Assembly (NCBI RefSeq): GCF_918797505.1
Contig: NC_092801.1
Coordinates: 27,806,477-27,870,476 of the forward strand
DNA: 64,000 nucleotides
Origin: Bemisia tabaci
Taxonomy: Eukaryota > Arthropoda > Insecta > Hemiptera > Aleyrodidae
Reading direction: 5' to 3'
Part shown: positions 22,256 through 32,860 of the stretch, in pieces
How positions within the stretch are numbered: position 1 is the first letter of the stretch
Layout: each line of letters begins with the position of its first letter
Position numbers and translations under genes: made by a program
Notes under the pieces: generated by a model
The model's database searches: none
The model's input: the letters and a program-made list of their open reading frames with translations, nothing else
Told to the model about the DNA's origin: nothing

Positions 22256-25200
22256 TTAGTCCCAGAAGCCCTCCCCTTCAACAAGTTGGAGGAGAGTGCC
22301 CGCAACTAACTCAGGTGCTAGACAGTCATCCCAGGAGTTATCTCCTCGGATGTCCTGTCTTTTCTTTTCCAGAGCTTCACAGTCGAAGATGATATGCTCT
22401 GCAGTTTCCTCTTCTACCTCACACAGCCTACACTTTGGTTCATCCTTGAAGATACCCATCCTGTGCATGTGTTTCCGCAGGAGATTGTGTCCTGTCAGTA
22501 ATCCCGACAGTATACCTAGCTGCTCCCTGCTACGATGCAACAGGTTTGCAGTCATTTTCCTTGAGTAGCCTTCCAGCATTTGCTTGGAATGTCTCATGCC
22601 TTCGGCATTCTGCCACTCTTTGTTCGCCTCTTCCATCACCCAGTCCCTCACTGTTGTTCTGAATCCTTTTTTGGTCAGTCCAAACACTGGTTCTGGTCCG
22701 ATGTAATTTTCCTCTGATGCCTCCTTAGCTAAGCGGTCAGCAGTTTCGTTCCCCCTCACACCTGTGTGCCCACGAACCCACACCAATGTGACGTGGTTGT
22801 CGTTGGCCAGTCTTGTGAGCCTCTGTATGCCCTCCATGGTCAATTTTGAATTGACCTTGAAGTTTGATACCGCTTTTAAAGTTGCTTGGCTGTCCGAGAA
22901 AAAGGTGATCCTTTTGTCTCTCCAGCCTTTGTCTATAGCGTTATTCGCTGCCATCATTATGGCGTATAGCTCCGCCTGGTTCACCGTGGTGCTCCTGCCG
23001 AGACTCGCCTTCAGTTTGCAGTTTTTGTTTCCGTACACCGCTGCTCCTGTCTTATCTCCTGACTTAGATCCGTCAGTGAAGTAGCTAACTTCCGAGGCAG
23101 CCAGGGCATCGTCTACCATTTTCTGGTTCCCCTCGCCTTCGCTGATGCGGAGCCTGTATGGAATGTCGAAGTTGTACGTTGTTTTCATTTGATCAGAGAC
23201 CATGTGTAAAGCCGGAGGGAAGCTTGGACTCTCACAGAGTGACTGGTGTCTTGGCCGCAGTTTGCCATCTAAGCTGTTGGTTTTCAGCCTAAAGGCTCCT
23301 GCTACTGCCTCCCCCTTCACTGCTAGGTGCAGGGGTGGCAGGCCCAGCATCACCTCCATTGCCGCTGTTGGAGTTGTTCTCACTGCTCCTGTCGTGTACA
23401 AGCATGCCAGTCTTTGCAGCGAGTCCAGCTTATTCCGAGCTCCCTTTTGCTCCGTTTTTTCCCACCATATGCATGCTGCATATGTTATGATGGGTCTTAC
23501 TATCGACGTATAGACCCATTTGGTTATCGCCGGTTTCAGCCCCCACCTCTTACCAACCGACCTTCTGGCCAAATTCATAGCCCTTTTTGCTCGGTTTATG
23601 ATGTGCTCTAGGTGCTGGTTCCAGTTCATTCTTTTATCTAGGTAGACACCTAGATATTTGACTGTGTCAGCCACCTTAATTTCACTTCCAAAAATGCTTG
23701 GAGCTTGGATGTTACCTAGGTTGTATTTCCTTGTGAATGGGACCAATGTCGTCTTCGTAGGATTCACCCTGAGGTTCTTATCTCTGCACCACTCCTCCAC
23801 GATCCTGAGAGCTCCGCTCATTAGGTCTGAGAGGTCGTTGCAGTGTTTTCCTCTTATCAGTATAACGAAGTCATCTGCATATGCTTGCGCATAGTATCCA
23901 GCCTCATTTAGACGAACCAGAAGTTCATCTGCTACCAGGTTCCACAATTTGGGAGAGATGACTCCCCCTTGTGGGCAGCCCCTGGTTGCGCGAACCCTTC
24001 TCGATTCTCCGAACAAGTCTGCATTTACATGACGACCTCTAAGGAGGGCCTCTACCCATCTGTATGTGGTGTTGTTCAGCCCTTTTGTCCTGGCAGAGTT
24101 TAATATCGCATCAATGGATGTGTTGTCGAACGCTCCTTCGATGTCGAGAAAAACAGCTAATGCTACTTCCTTGCTCTTCATAGCTCGTTCGATTTGCTCA
24201 ACAAGGGAATTCAGTGCTGTCTCCGTGGACTTCCCAATCTGGTAGGCATGTTGGTGGCTGTGCAATGGTGCTACCCTCAGTAGCCCCTCACACATCCTTC
24301 TGTCAACTAGCCTTTCCAGTGTTTTAGTTATGAATGAAGAAAGACAGATAGGCCTATATGCCTTGGCGTGGTCGAAGTTCTTCCGGCCATGCTTGGGCAG
24401 AAAGACCACTCTGACCTCCCTCCACCCTTGAGGTATGTAACCAAATGCAAGGCTGGCTCTTAGGATCCTGATAAGCGCAGGTTGCAATATTTCAGCTCCC
24501 TGTTGTAATAGTGCTGGCAGTATTCCGTCAGGTCCAGGTGCCTTGTATGGTTTGAAAGATTTCACCGCCCACTTTAGTCTGTTGACCGTGACAGTTTCCC
24601 TCGCCTCGTGCCAGTCCAGTCTGCCCGTCCTCCTTACGAAGGTCTGGGTCCCCCTGGCCTCATTCGAGTTTTCGTCCTGTAACGGTTCGCATTCGGGGAA
24701 GTGTGTTTGCAGGAGCACCTCCAGTGTTTCCGCCTCCGTCTCCGTTAGCGATCCATCTGGTTTCATAAGGTTGCCTCCTTTAAACGCTGGGTCTTTTGCT
24801 AAGAGTCTCATGAGTTTAGCTCCGTCTGAGTATGTATCTATCTCTTCGCAGAACTTCCGCCAGGACTCTTTTTTCGCCCTTCTTAACTCTCTGTTGTAAG
24901 CGTTTAGTGATGTGTAGTATTCGTCCCAACTTCCATCTCTTCTCGCTTTATTCCAGAGTTTCCTCGTTTCCTGTCTTAGTTCGCCCAATTTAGGGCTCCA
25001 CCATTCCAGTGTTGGTTCCCTTCTCTTGATCTCTGGACAGCTGTTGTGATATGCTGATGTGATGACCCCCTCTAAGGCGAGGGCTGCTGCATTTAGCTCC
25101 TGAATGTTGCCGTACCTCAATTCTACTTCTCCTAGTCTCCTGATGAGCTCTTTTCGATAAAGGTCCCAGTCAGTACGTCTAGGATTCCTGTAGAAGTATG

Positions 25201-25891
25201 TGCTTTTGGCCTCTACATTCAGCTTGAAGGTGATATACCGGTGGTCTGACAAGGAGACCAGCTCCTTAGCCACCCTCCAGTCTTTTACCCAATCCTCTGC
25301 GTTGCTAGATGCAATTGTGATGTCTATGACCTCACTCCTGTTTCTAGTCACAAAGGTTGGTTCGTTACCTAAATTCAAAACATTTAAATTAAGGCTGCTT
25401 ATAAATTCAAGAAGTTGGTTACCCCTACCATTTGTGTCTGTGCTGCCCCATGCGACGTGGTGGGAGTTTGCGTCTGTTCCTACTATCAGTCTGCTCCTCC
25501 CTCTCGTTGCATAGTCTACCAGCCTCTGAAGTTCCGCTGTTGGTGGTTCTAATTCGTAGGGGAGGTAGGACGATGCAAGTATAAACTCCCTCGCCCTGTC
25601 CTCCCCTTCTCTTTTTACATTCACCTTCACCGCTGTTAGATCTGCAGTTATGAGGTTTCTTAGCGGCATAGAGTTTATTCCCTTCCTCACTAATATGCAG
25701 GTTCTGGGTCTGTTTTCCCCTGACAGGTCATAGACTAAGTCAGCGCCAGCCCCACCGAATCCTGCAGGTTTCCCTTTGATGGTCCAGGGTTCCTGGATGA
25801 GTGCAATGTCCAGTTTCTTAGTGAGGAAGTTTTTCACAAGGTTTGCTGTCGCAGCCTTGCTTTTATGCAGATTGATCTGCACGATCTTCAT
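22256..25891 (-). CDS. ORF2: endonuclease-RT-RNase H polyprotein
   Basis: 1211 residues, full length. Residues 1-225 are an APE-type endonuclease: QINLHKSK at the start, QEPW at 33-36, GTDAN at 138-142, and SDHR at 215-218. Reverse transcriptase spans about 450-720: KAPGPDG, FLDIEGAFDN at 581-590, RGCPQGGVISP at 637-647 and the catalytic YADD at 671-674, then KYLGVYLD. RNase H spans about 935-1060: FTDGS at 938-942, the catalytic Glu in NQAELYA at 974, FSDSQ at 998-1002, and a late Asp in TADRLAKE. A zinc knuckle C-X2-C-X8-H-X4-C lies at 1154-1171. All key residues seen are present. The protein nicks target DNA and copies the element RNA into the site. The start ATG overlaps the end of ORF1 by 29 bases in another frame, suggesting termination-reinitiation or coupled translation. 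Confidence 0.97.
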   Translation of the reverse strand: MKIVQINLHKSKAATANLVKNFLTKKLDIALIQEPWTIKGKPAGFGGAGADLVYDLSGENRPRTCILVRKGINSMPLRNLITADLTAVKVNVKREGEDRAREFILASSYLPYELEPPTAELQRLVDYATRGRSRLIVGTDANSHHVAWGSTDTNGRGNQLLEFISSLNLNVLNLGNEPTFVTRNRSEVIDITIASSNAEDWVKDWRVAKELVSLSDHRYITFKLNVEAKSTYFYRNPRRTDWDLYRKELIRRLGEVELRYGNIQELNAAALALEGVITSAYHNSCPEIKRREPTLEWWSPKLGELRQETRKLWNKARRDGSWDEYYTSLNAYNRELRRAKKESWRKFCEEIDTYSDGAKLMRLLAKDPAFKGGNLMKPDGSLTETEAETLEVLLQTHFPECEPLQDENSNEARGTQTFVRRTGRLDWHEARETVTVNRLKWAVKSFKPYKAPGPDGILPALLQQGAEILQPALIRILRASLAFGYIPQGWREVRVVFLPKHGRKNFDHAKAYRPICLSSFITKTLERLVDRRMCEGLLRVAPLHSHQHAYQIGKSTETALNSLVEQIERAMKSKEVALAVFLDIEGAFDNTSIDAILNSARTKGLNNTTYRWVEALLRGRHVNADLFGESRRVRATRGCPQGGVISPKLWNLVADELLVRLNEAGYYAQAYADDFVILIRGKHCNDLSDLMSGALRIVEEWCRDKNLRVNPTKTTLVPFTRKYNLGNIQAPSIFGSEIKVADTVKYLGVYLDKRMNWNQHLEHIINRAKRAMNLARRSVGKRWGLKPAITKWVYTSIVRPIITYAACIWWEKTEQKGARNKLDSLQRLACLYTTGAVRTTPTAAMEVMLGLPPLHLAVKGEAVAGAFRLKTNSLDGKLRPRHQSLCESPSFPPALHMVSDQMKTTYNFDIPYRLRISEGEGNQKMVDDALAASEVSYFTDGSKSGDKTGAAVYGNKNCKLKASLGRSTTVNQAELYAIMMAANNAIDKGWRDKRITFFSDSQATLKAVSNFKVNSKLTMEGIQRLTRLANDNHVTLVWVRGHTGVRGNETADRLAKEASEENYIGPEPVFGLTKKGFRTTVRDWVMEEANKEWQNAEGMRHSKQMLEGYSRKMTANLLHRSREQLGILSGLLTGHNLLRKHMHRMGIFKDEPKCRLCEVEEETAEHIIFDCEALEKKRQDIRGDNSWDDCLAPELVAGTLLQLVEGEGFWD

Positions 25892-27044
25892 TCCCTGCTT
25901 TCTTTTTGTCCAAGTTCGTTAGCCTCACTGAGTTGAATCCGACGTAGATAACCATCTTCCTCGCCTCCAGGACTGCCAACGAAGCCATGTCCACTAAGCA
26001 CACCAAAGTTTGACCTTTCGTGGTCTCCTTTGAGTGTATAACTTTCCAGTCTTTGGTAAGAAGTCCACCGTTCTGTCCCTCGATCTTTTCCAAGATCTCG
26101 GACGGCTTTGCCTTCTTCAACTCTGCTGGTGCTTCGAAGATGACCCTGCAGCTTACGATGAGGTCCTTTGCAAGGACCGCCTTCAGCTCTGCCCCTTCCC
26201 AGGGTACCAGAGTAGCCGTCTTATCCTGCAGCCAAATTTTGGTAACCAAGTTTCTGCAGTACAGCATCAGTGCTCCCTGCTCGAATTTGGTTCCCTGAAA
26301 TTGTGGCTTAGTTTCTGAGTCTGGTTCTATCCATGCTAGAAGAGCCTGCTGTACCAGCTCCATTTCTTTTTCGCTGAGCCTGCTCTTTGGATAGTCCTTC
26401 GGTACCACTGCCATTTTAATGCTGGTGACTACGCCAGAGAACGAAGGTCCTGGTTGGTCTTTCCAGCGTTTGTTTGGCACAGTGTTCTTGGCGGAGTCCG
26501 GTGTGCTGCTGTCCGATCTCCCTCTCTTGGAGGTTTGGCCTTTCAGCTGCAGCTCCCTTAACCTATCTGTTTGCGGCTGCGAGGAACCAGCTTTTTTCTG
26601 TTTCCGCTTTGCCGCTCCAGATTTCTTATTCGAGTTTGCAGGTTTAAAGGGGGGTTTTCCCTTTTCCTGCTCCCCCGTGGTGGCTGTGGGGGTGCCGGCT
26701 GAAGTCTGCGGGTTGGTTGTCATTGCTGACTTTCCCTCCGCTGCCTTCTCCTGCTCCTCCCTCAGTTTTCTTTCCCTTCTTCGCTTTTTGATTTGGGCTC
26801 CAGAAAGTTTCCTCTTTTTCGTTTTGTCCTTTGGCTCGGTCTCTCCGGTTCTGGCTTCCGCCACCCCGGTAGTTTCCTCTGAGGTTGCTGAGTTTTTCGG
26901 TTCTCCCAAAAGCCTCTCCTCCGTCTCAGAGGAGACTTCCATCACCTCGGATTCTTGCAGTGCGGCATTTTCGTGCCCCCCGCCTGTGCAGAGTTCTGAG
27001 GATGTAGCAGTGTGTTGCTTCTCCTCATTCCCCTGAAGTACCAT
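25863..27044 (-). CDS. ORF1 protein of the retrotransposon (RNA-binding)
   Basis: 393 residues. Residues 1-70 are acidic and low-complexity; 72-96 are strongly basic (KDKTKKRKL, IKKRRRERKL), likely nuclear localisation and RNA contact; 100-200 are disordered and Lys/Gln/Ser-rich. Residues ~203-385 look folded (KMAVVPKDYPKSRLSEKEME, later LVCLVDMASLAVLE) and resemble, from memory, the DUF4780 domain common in insect LINE ORF1 proteins; that name needs a profile search. Unlike many I-group ORF1 proteins, no CCHC zinc knuckles are seen. Role by family: binds the element RNA to form the ribonucleoprotein with ORF2. Confidence 0.85.
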   Translation of the reverse strand: MVLQGNEEKQHTATSSELCTGGGHENAALQESEVMEVSSETEERLLGEPKNSATSEETTGVAEARTGETEPKDKTKKRKLSGAQIKKRRRERKLREEQEKAAEGKSAMTTNPQTSAGTPTATTGEQEKGKPPFKPANSNKKSGAAKRKQKKAGSSQPQTDRLRELQLKGQTSKRGRSDSSTPDSAKNTVPNKRWKDQPGPSFSGVVTSIKMAVVPKDYPKSRLSEKEMELVQQALLAWIEPDSETKPQFQGTKFEQGALMLYCRNLVTKIWLQDKTATLVPWEGAELKAVLAKDLIVSCRVIFEAPAELKKAKPSEILEKIEGQNGGLLTKDWKVIHSKETTKGQTLVCLVDMASLAVLEARKMVIYVGFNSVRLTNLDKKKAGNEDRADQSA

Positions 27045-27440
27045 CTCTAGGTCTGAGTCTGGTCGACTCTCCCCTGAGATGTTCTGGTTTTGTGGTGTTT
27101 CAGAGTGAATTTTATCCGTATGAGTCCCACGAGATGTGAGGAAGTGGTGTGGTCCACCCTAGCAGAGCCTCTTACCAGGGTAAGGCTACATACGCTGGGA
27201 GGTCGCCCGGTATCCCAGGGCTCCGTTAAGGCACCATTTGCCCCTGGTGCCATACTCCCAACGCACGGGTCGCTTTACACGCTGGGTATTTGGGGCTTGG
27301 AGCGTTTGGTCCGCGACCTTTTATTCAGTATATTCAAGGCTACCCTACACAAGTATTACACGACGGCACTACCTACATAGGGAATCCAGCTATCCGCCAC
27401 CTGCTGACGCGCCCACTAGGTAACGCCCCCAACCCGTGGG
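27045..27440 (-). promoter_or_regulatory. 5' UTR / internal promoter region of the LINE
   Basis: 396 bases between the element's 5' end (CCCACGGGTTGGGGGCG on the - strand) and the ORF1 start. It is more G+C-rich than the host DNA. Full-length LINEs of this kind carry an internal Pol II promoter here; I see no TATA box, as expected, and no certain initiator. Confidence 0.5.
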
Positions 27441-27452
27441 AAAAAGGCAATT
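27441..27452. repeat. Right target-site duplication of the LINE
   Basis: AAAAAGGCAATT, 12 of 12 identical to the left copy, directly at the element's 5' end. Lack of divergence indicates recent insertion. Confidence 0.93.
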
Positions 27453-27676
27453 ACAATGTTGTTAAAATGTTGCTTCTTCATAATTATCTAAAAAATCTTC
27501 CGAAATAGCAAATAGTTTCTGCATCCCACCAGAAAATTGTCAATTTTAATGGGAAATAATCGTGTAAATTTTAATACTGTACATATACTTAGTATTTTTA
27601 AAAGAAAAAAAGAATTTGTACGATTTTGAAAACACTGTAATTAAGCGCTGGTTCCTTTTTGCTATATGCTATCAAT

Positions 27677-27842
27677 CAGTGGCGAGGCGTGCTTTGCGAT
27701 ATATCGATTGATCTGTCATATAAACCTATATGGAAAAGGATCGATAAACAGGGTGTTCGCAGCGAACGCCCCAATAATCGATTCTTTACCATAGCTTCAA
27801 ATGGGGAAATATCGATAATCGATTATTCACGCCTCGCCACTG
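27677..27842. mobile_element. hAT-type MITE, copy 4
   Basis: CAGTGGCGAGGCGTG...CACGCCTCGCCACTG with perfect 8-bp duplications CTATCAAT on both sides. The GAGGCG variant in both ends marks a subfamily. Confidence 0.93.
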
Positions 27843-28104
27843 CTATCAATCCAATGCGACCAACTTGCGAAAATCGCTGCCGCGCAAGGAGTCGTATTTT
27901 GGTGATTGAGACTTCGGAAATTTGCAAAATTTTAATTATTTTTACCTCAAAGTCAAGTTTCGTACGCGAAAGTTTTGCGAAGTTCCTCCTCCCTTCCTGC
28001 CTTCAAAAAATTAAAATGATAAAACCAAAGGCTGGCATTTGTTTTTTGAAAATGTAAAATTCGACCATCACATTGAGGATGTCACGTATTATCGACCAAT
28101 ACCT

Positions 28105-28314
28105 CACCGAAAAAAAAGGGAAGTTAAATTAACATTCTGAATGTAAAAAAAGTGTGCGAGAACTTATAAATGCTGAATTACCCGCCACAGCACTTAATGT
28201 TACATCTTGGCATTGCTGAAGTAACTGCTGTGGCCGGTATTTTAGCATTTTGTAAGTTCTCGCACACTTTTTTTACATCCAGAATGTTAAATTAACTTCA
28301 ATTTTTTTTCGGTG
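28105..28314. mobile_element. CACCGAAAAA palindromic MITE, copy 1
   Basis: CACCGAAAAAAAAGGG...TTTTTTTCGGTG; inverted blocks gtgtgcgagaacttataaat and complement; ~210 bp. Flanked by ct rather than the expected TA. Confidence 0.85.
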
Positions 28315-28772
28315 CTGTGAACTTCCCCATATCGTTCCACCAAGCGACGAAAAGAAAATATAACGTCATTATTCCTGGCAATCAATAGACGAAAACGAGC
28401 ACAGAGGACAGGCGGCGAGTATTGAAAAAGTGTGCACGCTTCCCAAGAAACTTTGGCTGAGTTCTCAGTTGGACTGCCGAACACCTGCGGTCCCAGTAGT
28501 TGAAGTTGCATTATGAAGGAGTTCGTGTTGCGACTTGAAAAGACATCGCCCACTGTCTTCTTCAATCGATCTCTTTGAAGGGAGGAAAGTTTAAGAAAGT
28601 TCTTATCGTTATCACGGTGTATGCACATAGCACATCTCATCGCAACAAAAATTCCGCTCGAATGGATTCCTTAACGGTGACACTCTGAGAGAATTCTTCA
28701 AATTGGCAATACTACGGTTTTCTGCATAAATAAATGTTAAATAAGTGCAGATACTCATGATCGAAAGTAATA

Positions 28773-29023
28773 CTGCCGTGCTAAGGAAGAACGCCGTATG
28801 AACTTTCGGGTGTTGCCAAATTTCCTCTCGCAAATCACTAATTTTCAGGAAAATTTTTGAATTTTTTCCGCCAATTTCTCAGATAATTTTGTTTGTAATT
28901 TGATCTTAAGTGTCTGAAACTTTCAAGGACAAATTTTTACAACTTTTCTCAAAAATAAACATTTTATCGAAAGAACTTTGGCAACTCTCGGATGTTCATA
29001 CGGCGTTCTTCCTTAGCATGGTA
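28773..29023. mobile_element. CTGCCGTGCTAAGG family MITE, copy d
   Basis: Complete ~250-bp copy: ctgccgtgctaaggaagaac at left and gttcttccttagcatggtag at right. AT-rich unique core. Confidence 0.88.
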
Positions 29024-29034
29024 GAATAGACAAC

Positions 29035-29317
29035 AGACTGATTTCGTGGCTGCGTCATTCGATATAATATCGAACCCTTGGTTCAAATGTAAACAAATAC
29101 AGAACCCTGTTTCTGATTCGCGCTCACTCGCGCTCTTTGCACCATGGTGATAAAAGCGTCCGGGTGTTTCTTAAAATCGAATGTTCTCGTTTTTAATAAT
29201 GTAATAAATTAACACAATGAACGTATGAATATTTCGCACATGAGGTTATTTTAGTTTGTTTTCGTTTGAACCAAGAGTTCGATATTATATCGAATGACGT
29301 AGTCACTAAATCAGTCT
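29035..29317. mobile_element. AGACTGATTT palindrome
   Basis: agactgatttcgtggctgcg at left, acgtagtcactaaatcagtct at right, with inverted cattcgatataatatcgaac (itself palindromic) and cttggttcaaa. ~280 bp, 11 bases beyond MITE copy d. Confidence 0.8.
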
Positions 29318-30026
29318 ATATCGATTGATTTAAATCTAAAACAAAATTCCTTTCACGTAGATAATTATGATGTTTCCAGCTGGTTGCAAGTATATTTTTT
29401 CCGATTTTAGAATTGACCTCCTGCGGGCTAGCTGTTGAAATTAATAGGGAAAGCTATAAACAAAAAATGAAAATGAAAAACGGGTCATTCTGTCTTTCTT
29501 GCGTGTACTGCGTTTGTTCCACGAATGAATAATAACAGCACTGTGCAACCGGAGCAGACTATAATAATCGCCACTCTAACTTCAGCGCCTTGATGCAACT
29601 ATTCGTGTCCTGGATTTGCCAATATTGCCTACGCAAAAACTGAAGGCGCTTTGCCTTTTCTTTCGCTCACAGCGTTCCAAACTCGAGTTATCCACTTGCG
29701 TTCCACAGCTGCCCATGCTGAGCTGTATTCTAACATTCTAACATCTGTTCCGCCAAGACATTGATAGTCATTCCGGAACATTTCGAGAATTTCAAAAGTT
29801 CCGGGAAACATTCGGAAAAATCTCAAAAGTTCCGGAATTCGGAGCTAGTTCCTTGAAAATGGGATCTCTGCTATGTCTATCGATTTGCCTATTAATTTTA
29901 TAATAAGCTGTGGACGCAACTGGCGCAATGTTTACATTTCGGATCGGGGGATGCTCGTCCCTCGTGCCCTCGTTTCGGCGTAAAACGTCGTGTTTGATTT
30001 TCTTCTTCGTTTTTGTCTCTTTTTAG

Positions 30027-30128
30027 GTAGCGCCGAAGCCCAGGAAGCTCTACAAAAGTTCACGGACTTCCTGGAAAGCGAAGCGGAGCAGGGCAGGATT
30101 TCCCGGACGCTGGAAAAGAAAGTTCTCG
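30027..30128 (+). CDS. Internal exon F of the same gene
   Basis: Acceptor gtctctttttag and donor gtaaga (30129). The carried A plus GT gives Ser, then SAEAQEALQKFTDF and further helical, acidic sequence ending RTLEKKVL. Phase 1 in and phase 1 out agree with exons E and G. G+C-rich codons contrast with the flanking AT-rich intron DNA. It reads as a continuation of the helical region of exon E, with a KK pair near the end. Confidence 0.85.
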
Positions 30129-30344
30129 GTAAGAACAACTCAAAGTTTTCCGCTTCTATTGGAATCTCGGCTCTTCGTGATCACGTATGATTGAAATCGG
30201 TGACGTCCGAACATCATGGAAAATTGATGGGGGTTGTCTTTCTTCCATCTTTCTCCAGTTCCACACATTCTGAGGAAGTTTCTATACCGCACACAGAGAC
30301 AATTTTCCCAGGACGCCTTGTTAAATAATCTCCGTATCAGATTG

Positions 30345-30870
30345 TTTTCTTTCCTTTCCTTTTGCATATTTGTTTTTTCTTTTTCTTTTTTATTTTTTTA
30401 TTTTTCTTTTTTTCTTTTTTCTTTTTTATTTTTTCTTTTTTTTTCTTTTTCCTTTTTCCTTTTTCCTTTTTCTTTTTTCTTTTTTCTTTTTCCTTTTTCC
30501 TTTTTCTTTTTTCTTTTTCTTTTTTCTTTTTTCTTTTTTCTGTTTTCTTTTCTCTCTCTTTTCTTTTTTCTTTTTCCTTTTACATTTTGCATTTTTTTTT
30601 CTTTTTCTTGTTTCTTTTTCCTTTTTTCTTTTTTCTTGTTTCTTTTTCCTTGTTTCTTTTTCCTTTTTTCTTTTTTTTCTTGTTTCTTTTTCCAAATTAT
30701 TTTACTACTACTACTTCCTTTTTTCTTTCTTCTTTTTTCTTTTTGAAATGGCCTTAGATGCTAAAGCACCGCTTTAAAATAAAATTATTTTACTACTACT
30801 ACTACCTTTTTCCTTTTTTCTTTTTTCTTTTTTCTTTTTTCTTTTCTCTTTTTTCTTTTTTCTTTTTTCC
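30345..30870. repeat. Pyrimidine microsatellite
   Basis: About 500 bases almost entirely of C/T in ctttttt(c)tttttc words, interrupted by ttattttactactactac twice (30697 and 30784). It has overrun the left part of MITE copy 5. Frames through it are spurious. Confidence 0.92.
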
Positions 30871-30879
30871 TTTTTCCTT

Positions 30880-30986
30880 GAAAAGTATCGATAAACTGGG
30901 TGTTCGCAACGAACACCTTAATAATAGATTCTTCACCATTTAAATGGGAAATTATCGAAAATCGATCATTTATGCCTCGCTCTTGT
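30880..30986. mobile_element. hAT-type MITE, copy 5, truncated
   Basis: Only the right two thirds remain (gatcgataaa-like start, gttcgcaacgaacacc core, tatgcctcgctcttg end). The left part is replaced by the pyrimidine microsatellite. Confidence 0.7.
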
Positions 30987-31595
30987 AGACAGTCATTAGC
31001 GCAACAGAAAGTTCGGAAATCAGTTCATATCAAAATACACACTGATCTTTAATACTGATCCAAAAATACGCACATAGTACAAATATTTGTATTTATGGAA
31101 TTAAATTACTATTGATTAAAAATTCTTATACCTTCTCCAGATATTGATTTTGAACTCCTCATCGTTTGAACATTTTTTTACGTTAGCTTCTGAAGAGATA
31201 TTGGGTGCATGACGAAGGACTTTTCTGCCGTCCCCAGCAAAATCATCGTAACTCCATTCTAAATTGTTTCAGATTTTTACCGAAAAAATGATTTATTACC
31301 GAAAAATTAACAATTATGCATCCTTCTCAGTTCTGAAATAACTGTGTCATACCACTGAGAATTCAAATTCACAAAATAAAGCATCTTACTGATCAGGTTT
31401 TCTCGTAATAGTACAGTATGTGCGGAATAAAAATGCCAGGTGTTAATTAGAGATACGACGTTTTTCCTGTGGATGGCAGTTTTGTCTGGTATCTCATTGT
31501 TTCCCATGCGAAAAATATGCAATTTTCTCAATACAGCGTTATTCGATCATCATCTATGAATTTCAATTTTAATCAATTCATCAATTTGTCCCCAG

Positions 31596-31748
31596 ATGTT
31601 TTAGTCGCTGCTTTGACTGACACTTTGAACGAACATCCAGAATTGACCTCTGCAGCAAGAGAGGGATTTGGAAGAGACAATTCACCGGACTCGGGATTTT
31701 CTCACCAATCATTTTATCGCAACAGCAACAGTATGAGTTCAAAATCAA
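31596..31748 (+). CDS. Internal exon G of the same gene
   Basis: Acceptor tttgtccccag and donor gtaagt (31749). The carried G completes Asp and the exon encodes DVLVAALTDTLNEHPELTSA, then a glycine/serine/asparagine-rich, low-complexity tail (GFGRDNSPDSGFSH and a run of Ser/Asn). Phase 1 on both sides agrees with F and H. The change from helical to disordered composition suggests the ordered part of the protein ends here. Confidence 0.85.
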
Positions 31749-32469
31749 GTAAGTTCCCAAAATCTTAAAACACTTGACAACGTATATCGATAAAAATAGT
31801 TTTAGTACAGGCTCAGTGTAGCAAGAGGACCAGGATTTAAAAAAATATATACCACTAATGCATGGACGTTTTACACGCCAAAAGGAGCTACGCACAAATG
31901 AATCAAACGAAAAAAACCTATCTACATAAAACCTTCCTGCATCATCGTTCATTCTATCTTCTTAATTTGCATCCAGTTTCATTGAGAGCAAATGCGTTTA
32001 AGTAAATCAATTAAACGCTAGTGTCATCAATATGCCAAAATTAACGGCACCAATGTGTCGGAGGACGACGTAGATAATAACGAGGGACCCTGAAATTTTT
32101 GATCGCAGTCAAACAATAAAAAGTGTTTTTGCTTAAAAGAAGCTATGAAATCTCCGAAAAATGTTTGGCAAAAATATATATTAGACCGACCACGGCGAAT
32201 TTTGGCCTAACAAAACTAAAAATTCAGCTTTCGACGCTGCGCGCTGCACACGGTGATGGACACAGAAGGAAAAGCGCGCATAATGTCACAGTAAACCGAA
32301 GAATGGTATTAAAGGTTACAGCTTAAAATACAAATAATTTTGAGGAGCCTTTAAAAATTACAGCCTTCTACTCGTATTTTCGGCGCTCCAAATTTTCGTA
32401 TCGATTTGTGAGCCATTTTCCATAGAACTTAATTTTTTTTCTTTCTTTCTTTTTGCCCTAGCGGGTGAA

Positions 32470-32725
32470 TTATTAAAATTGAAAGACAAAGCAATAGATA
32501 AAGAAGAAAAACTTAAATTTAAATAATTGTTTTGGTAGAAGCGGGTGGTAGCAATGGACAAGTAAGGTAAGTAATATAGACAAACTATAACGGCAACCCG
32601 CCGGAGACCCCATAATTAGTCCATCATTTTCCCATTAAATCCCTAACAACCACCCATATCAACAAATAGGATCGCTTTATGTTCCCTATGTCTTCTTCGT
32701 CCATCGTTTTGTCTATCAATTTTAA
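32470..32725. repeat. Imperfect inverted repeat related to 9818-10225
   Basis: aagacaaagcaatagataaa at left, tcttcgtccatcgttttgtc at right, with ggtggtagcaatggacaag and acggcaacccgcc in between. Confidence 0.6.
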
Positions 32726-32860
32726 CAATCAGGCCGCAGCAAAGGTTCACCCATTATTAAACATTTGAAGTATGTTCAAGGGATTATAAACAGAGATCAT
32801 CCCTTTATAAATATTCCTTCGTTGCCATCAACTCATAATTTGAAATATGTTCATTTTCAG

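Larger units (their letters stand above)
22168..27440 (-). mobile_element. Full-length non-LTR retrotransposon with RNase H
   Basis: A 5.27-kb element read from right to left. It has a ~396-base 5' UTR, ORF1 (25863-27044), ORF2 (22256-25891), a short 3' UTR and a poly(A) tail seen as ~20 T at the left end. It is bounded by a perfect 12-base direct repeat AAAAAGGCAATT (22156-22167 and 27441-27452), the expected target-site duplication of target-primed reverse transcription. The AP-endonuclease, reverse transcriptase, RNase H and C-terminal zinc knuckle place it in the I/LOA/Nimb-like group of arthropod LINEs; I cannot assign the clade without a tree. Both frames are intact, so the copy is young and could be competent. 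It lies in the intron between exons E and F, antisense to the host gene. Confidence 0.95.

Noticed and set aside
22296..27036. Numerous + strand frames of 90-205 residues
   Set aside because: Shadows of the LINE ORF1 and ORF2 in other frames.
28287..28640. 117-residue - strand frame
   Set aside because: Overlaps the end of the CACCGAAAAA MITE and shows no domain or exon signals; the remainder is not convincing.
30234..30943. Phe/Leu/Ser-rich and Lys/Glu-rich frames
   Set aside because: Products of the pyrimidine microsatellite; no signals.
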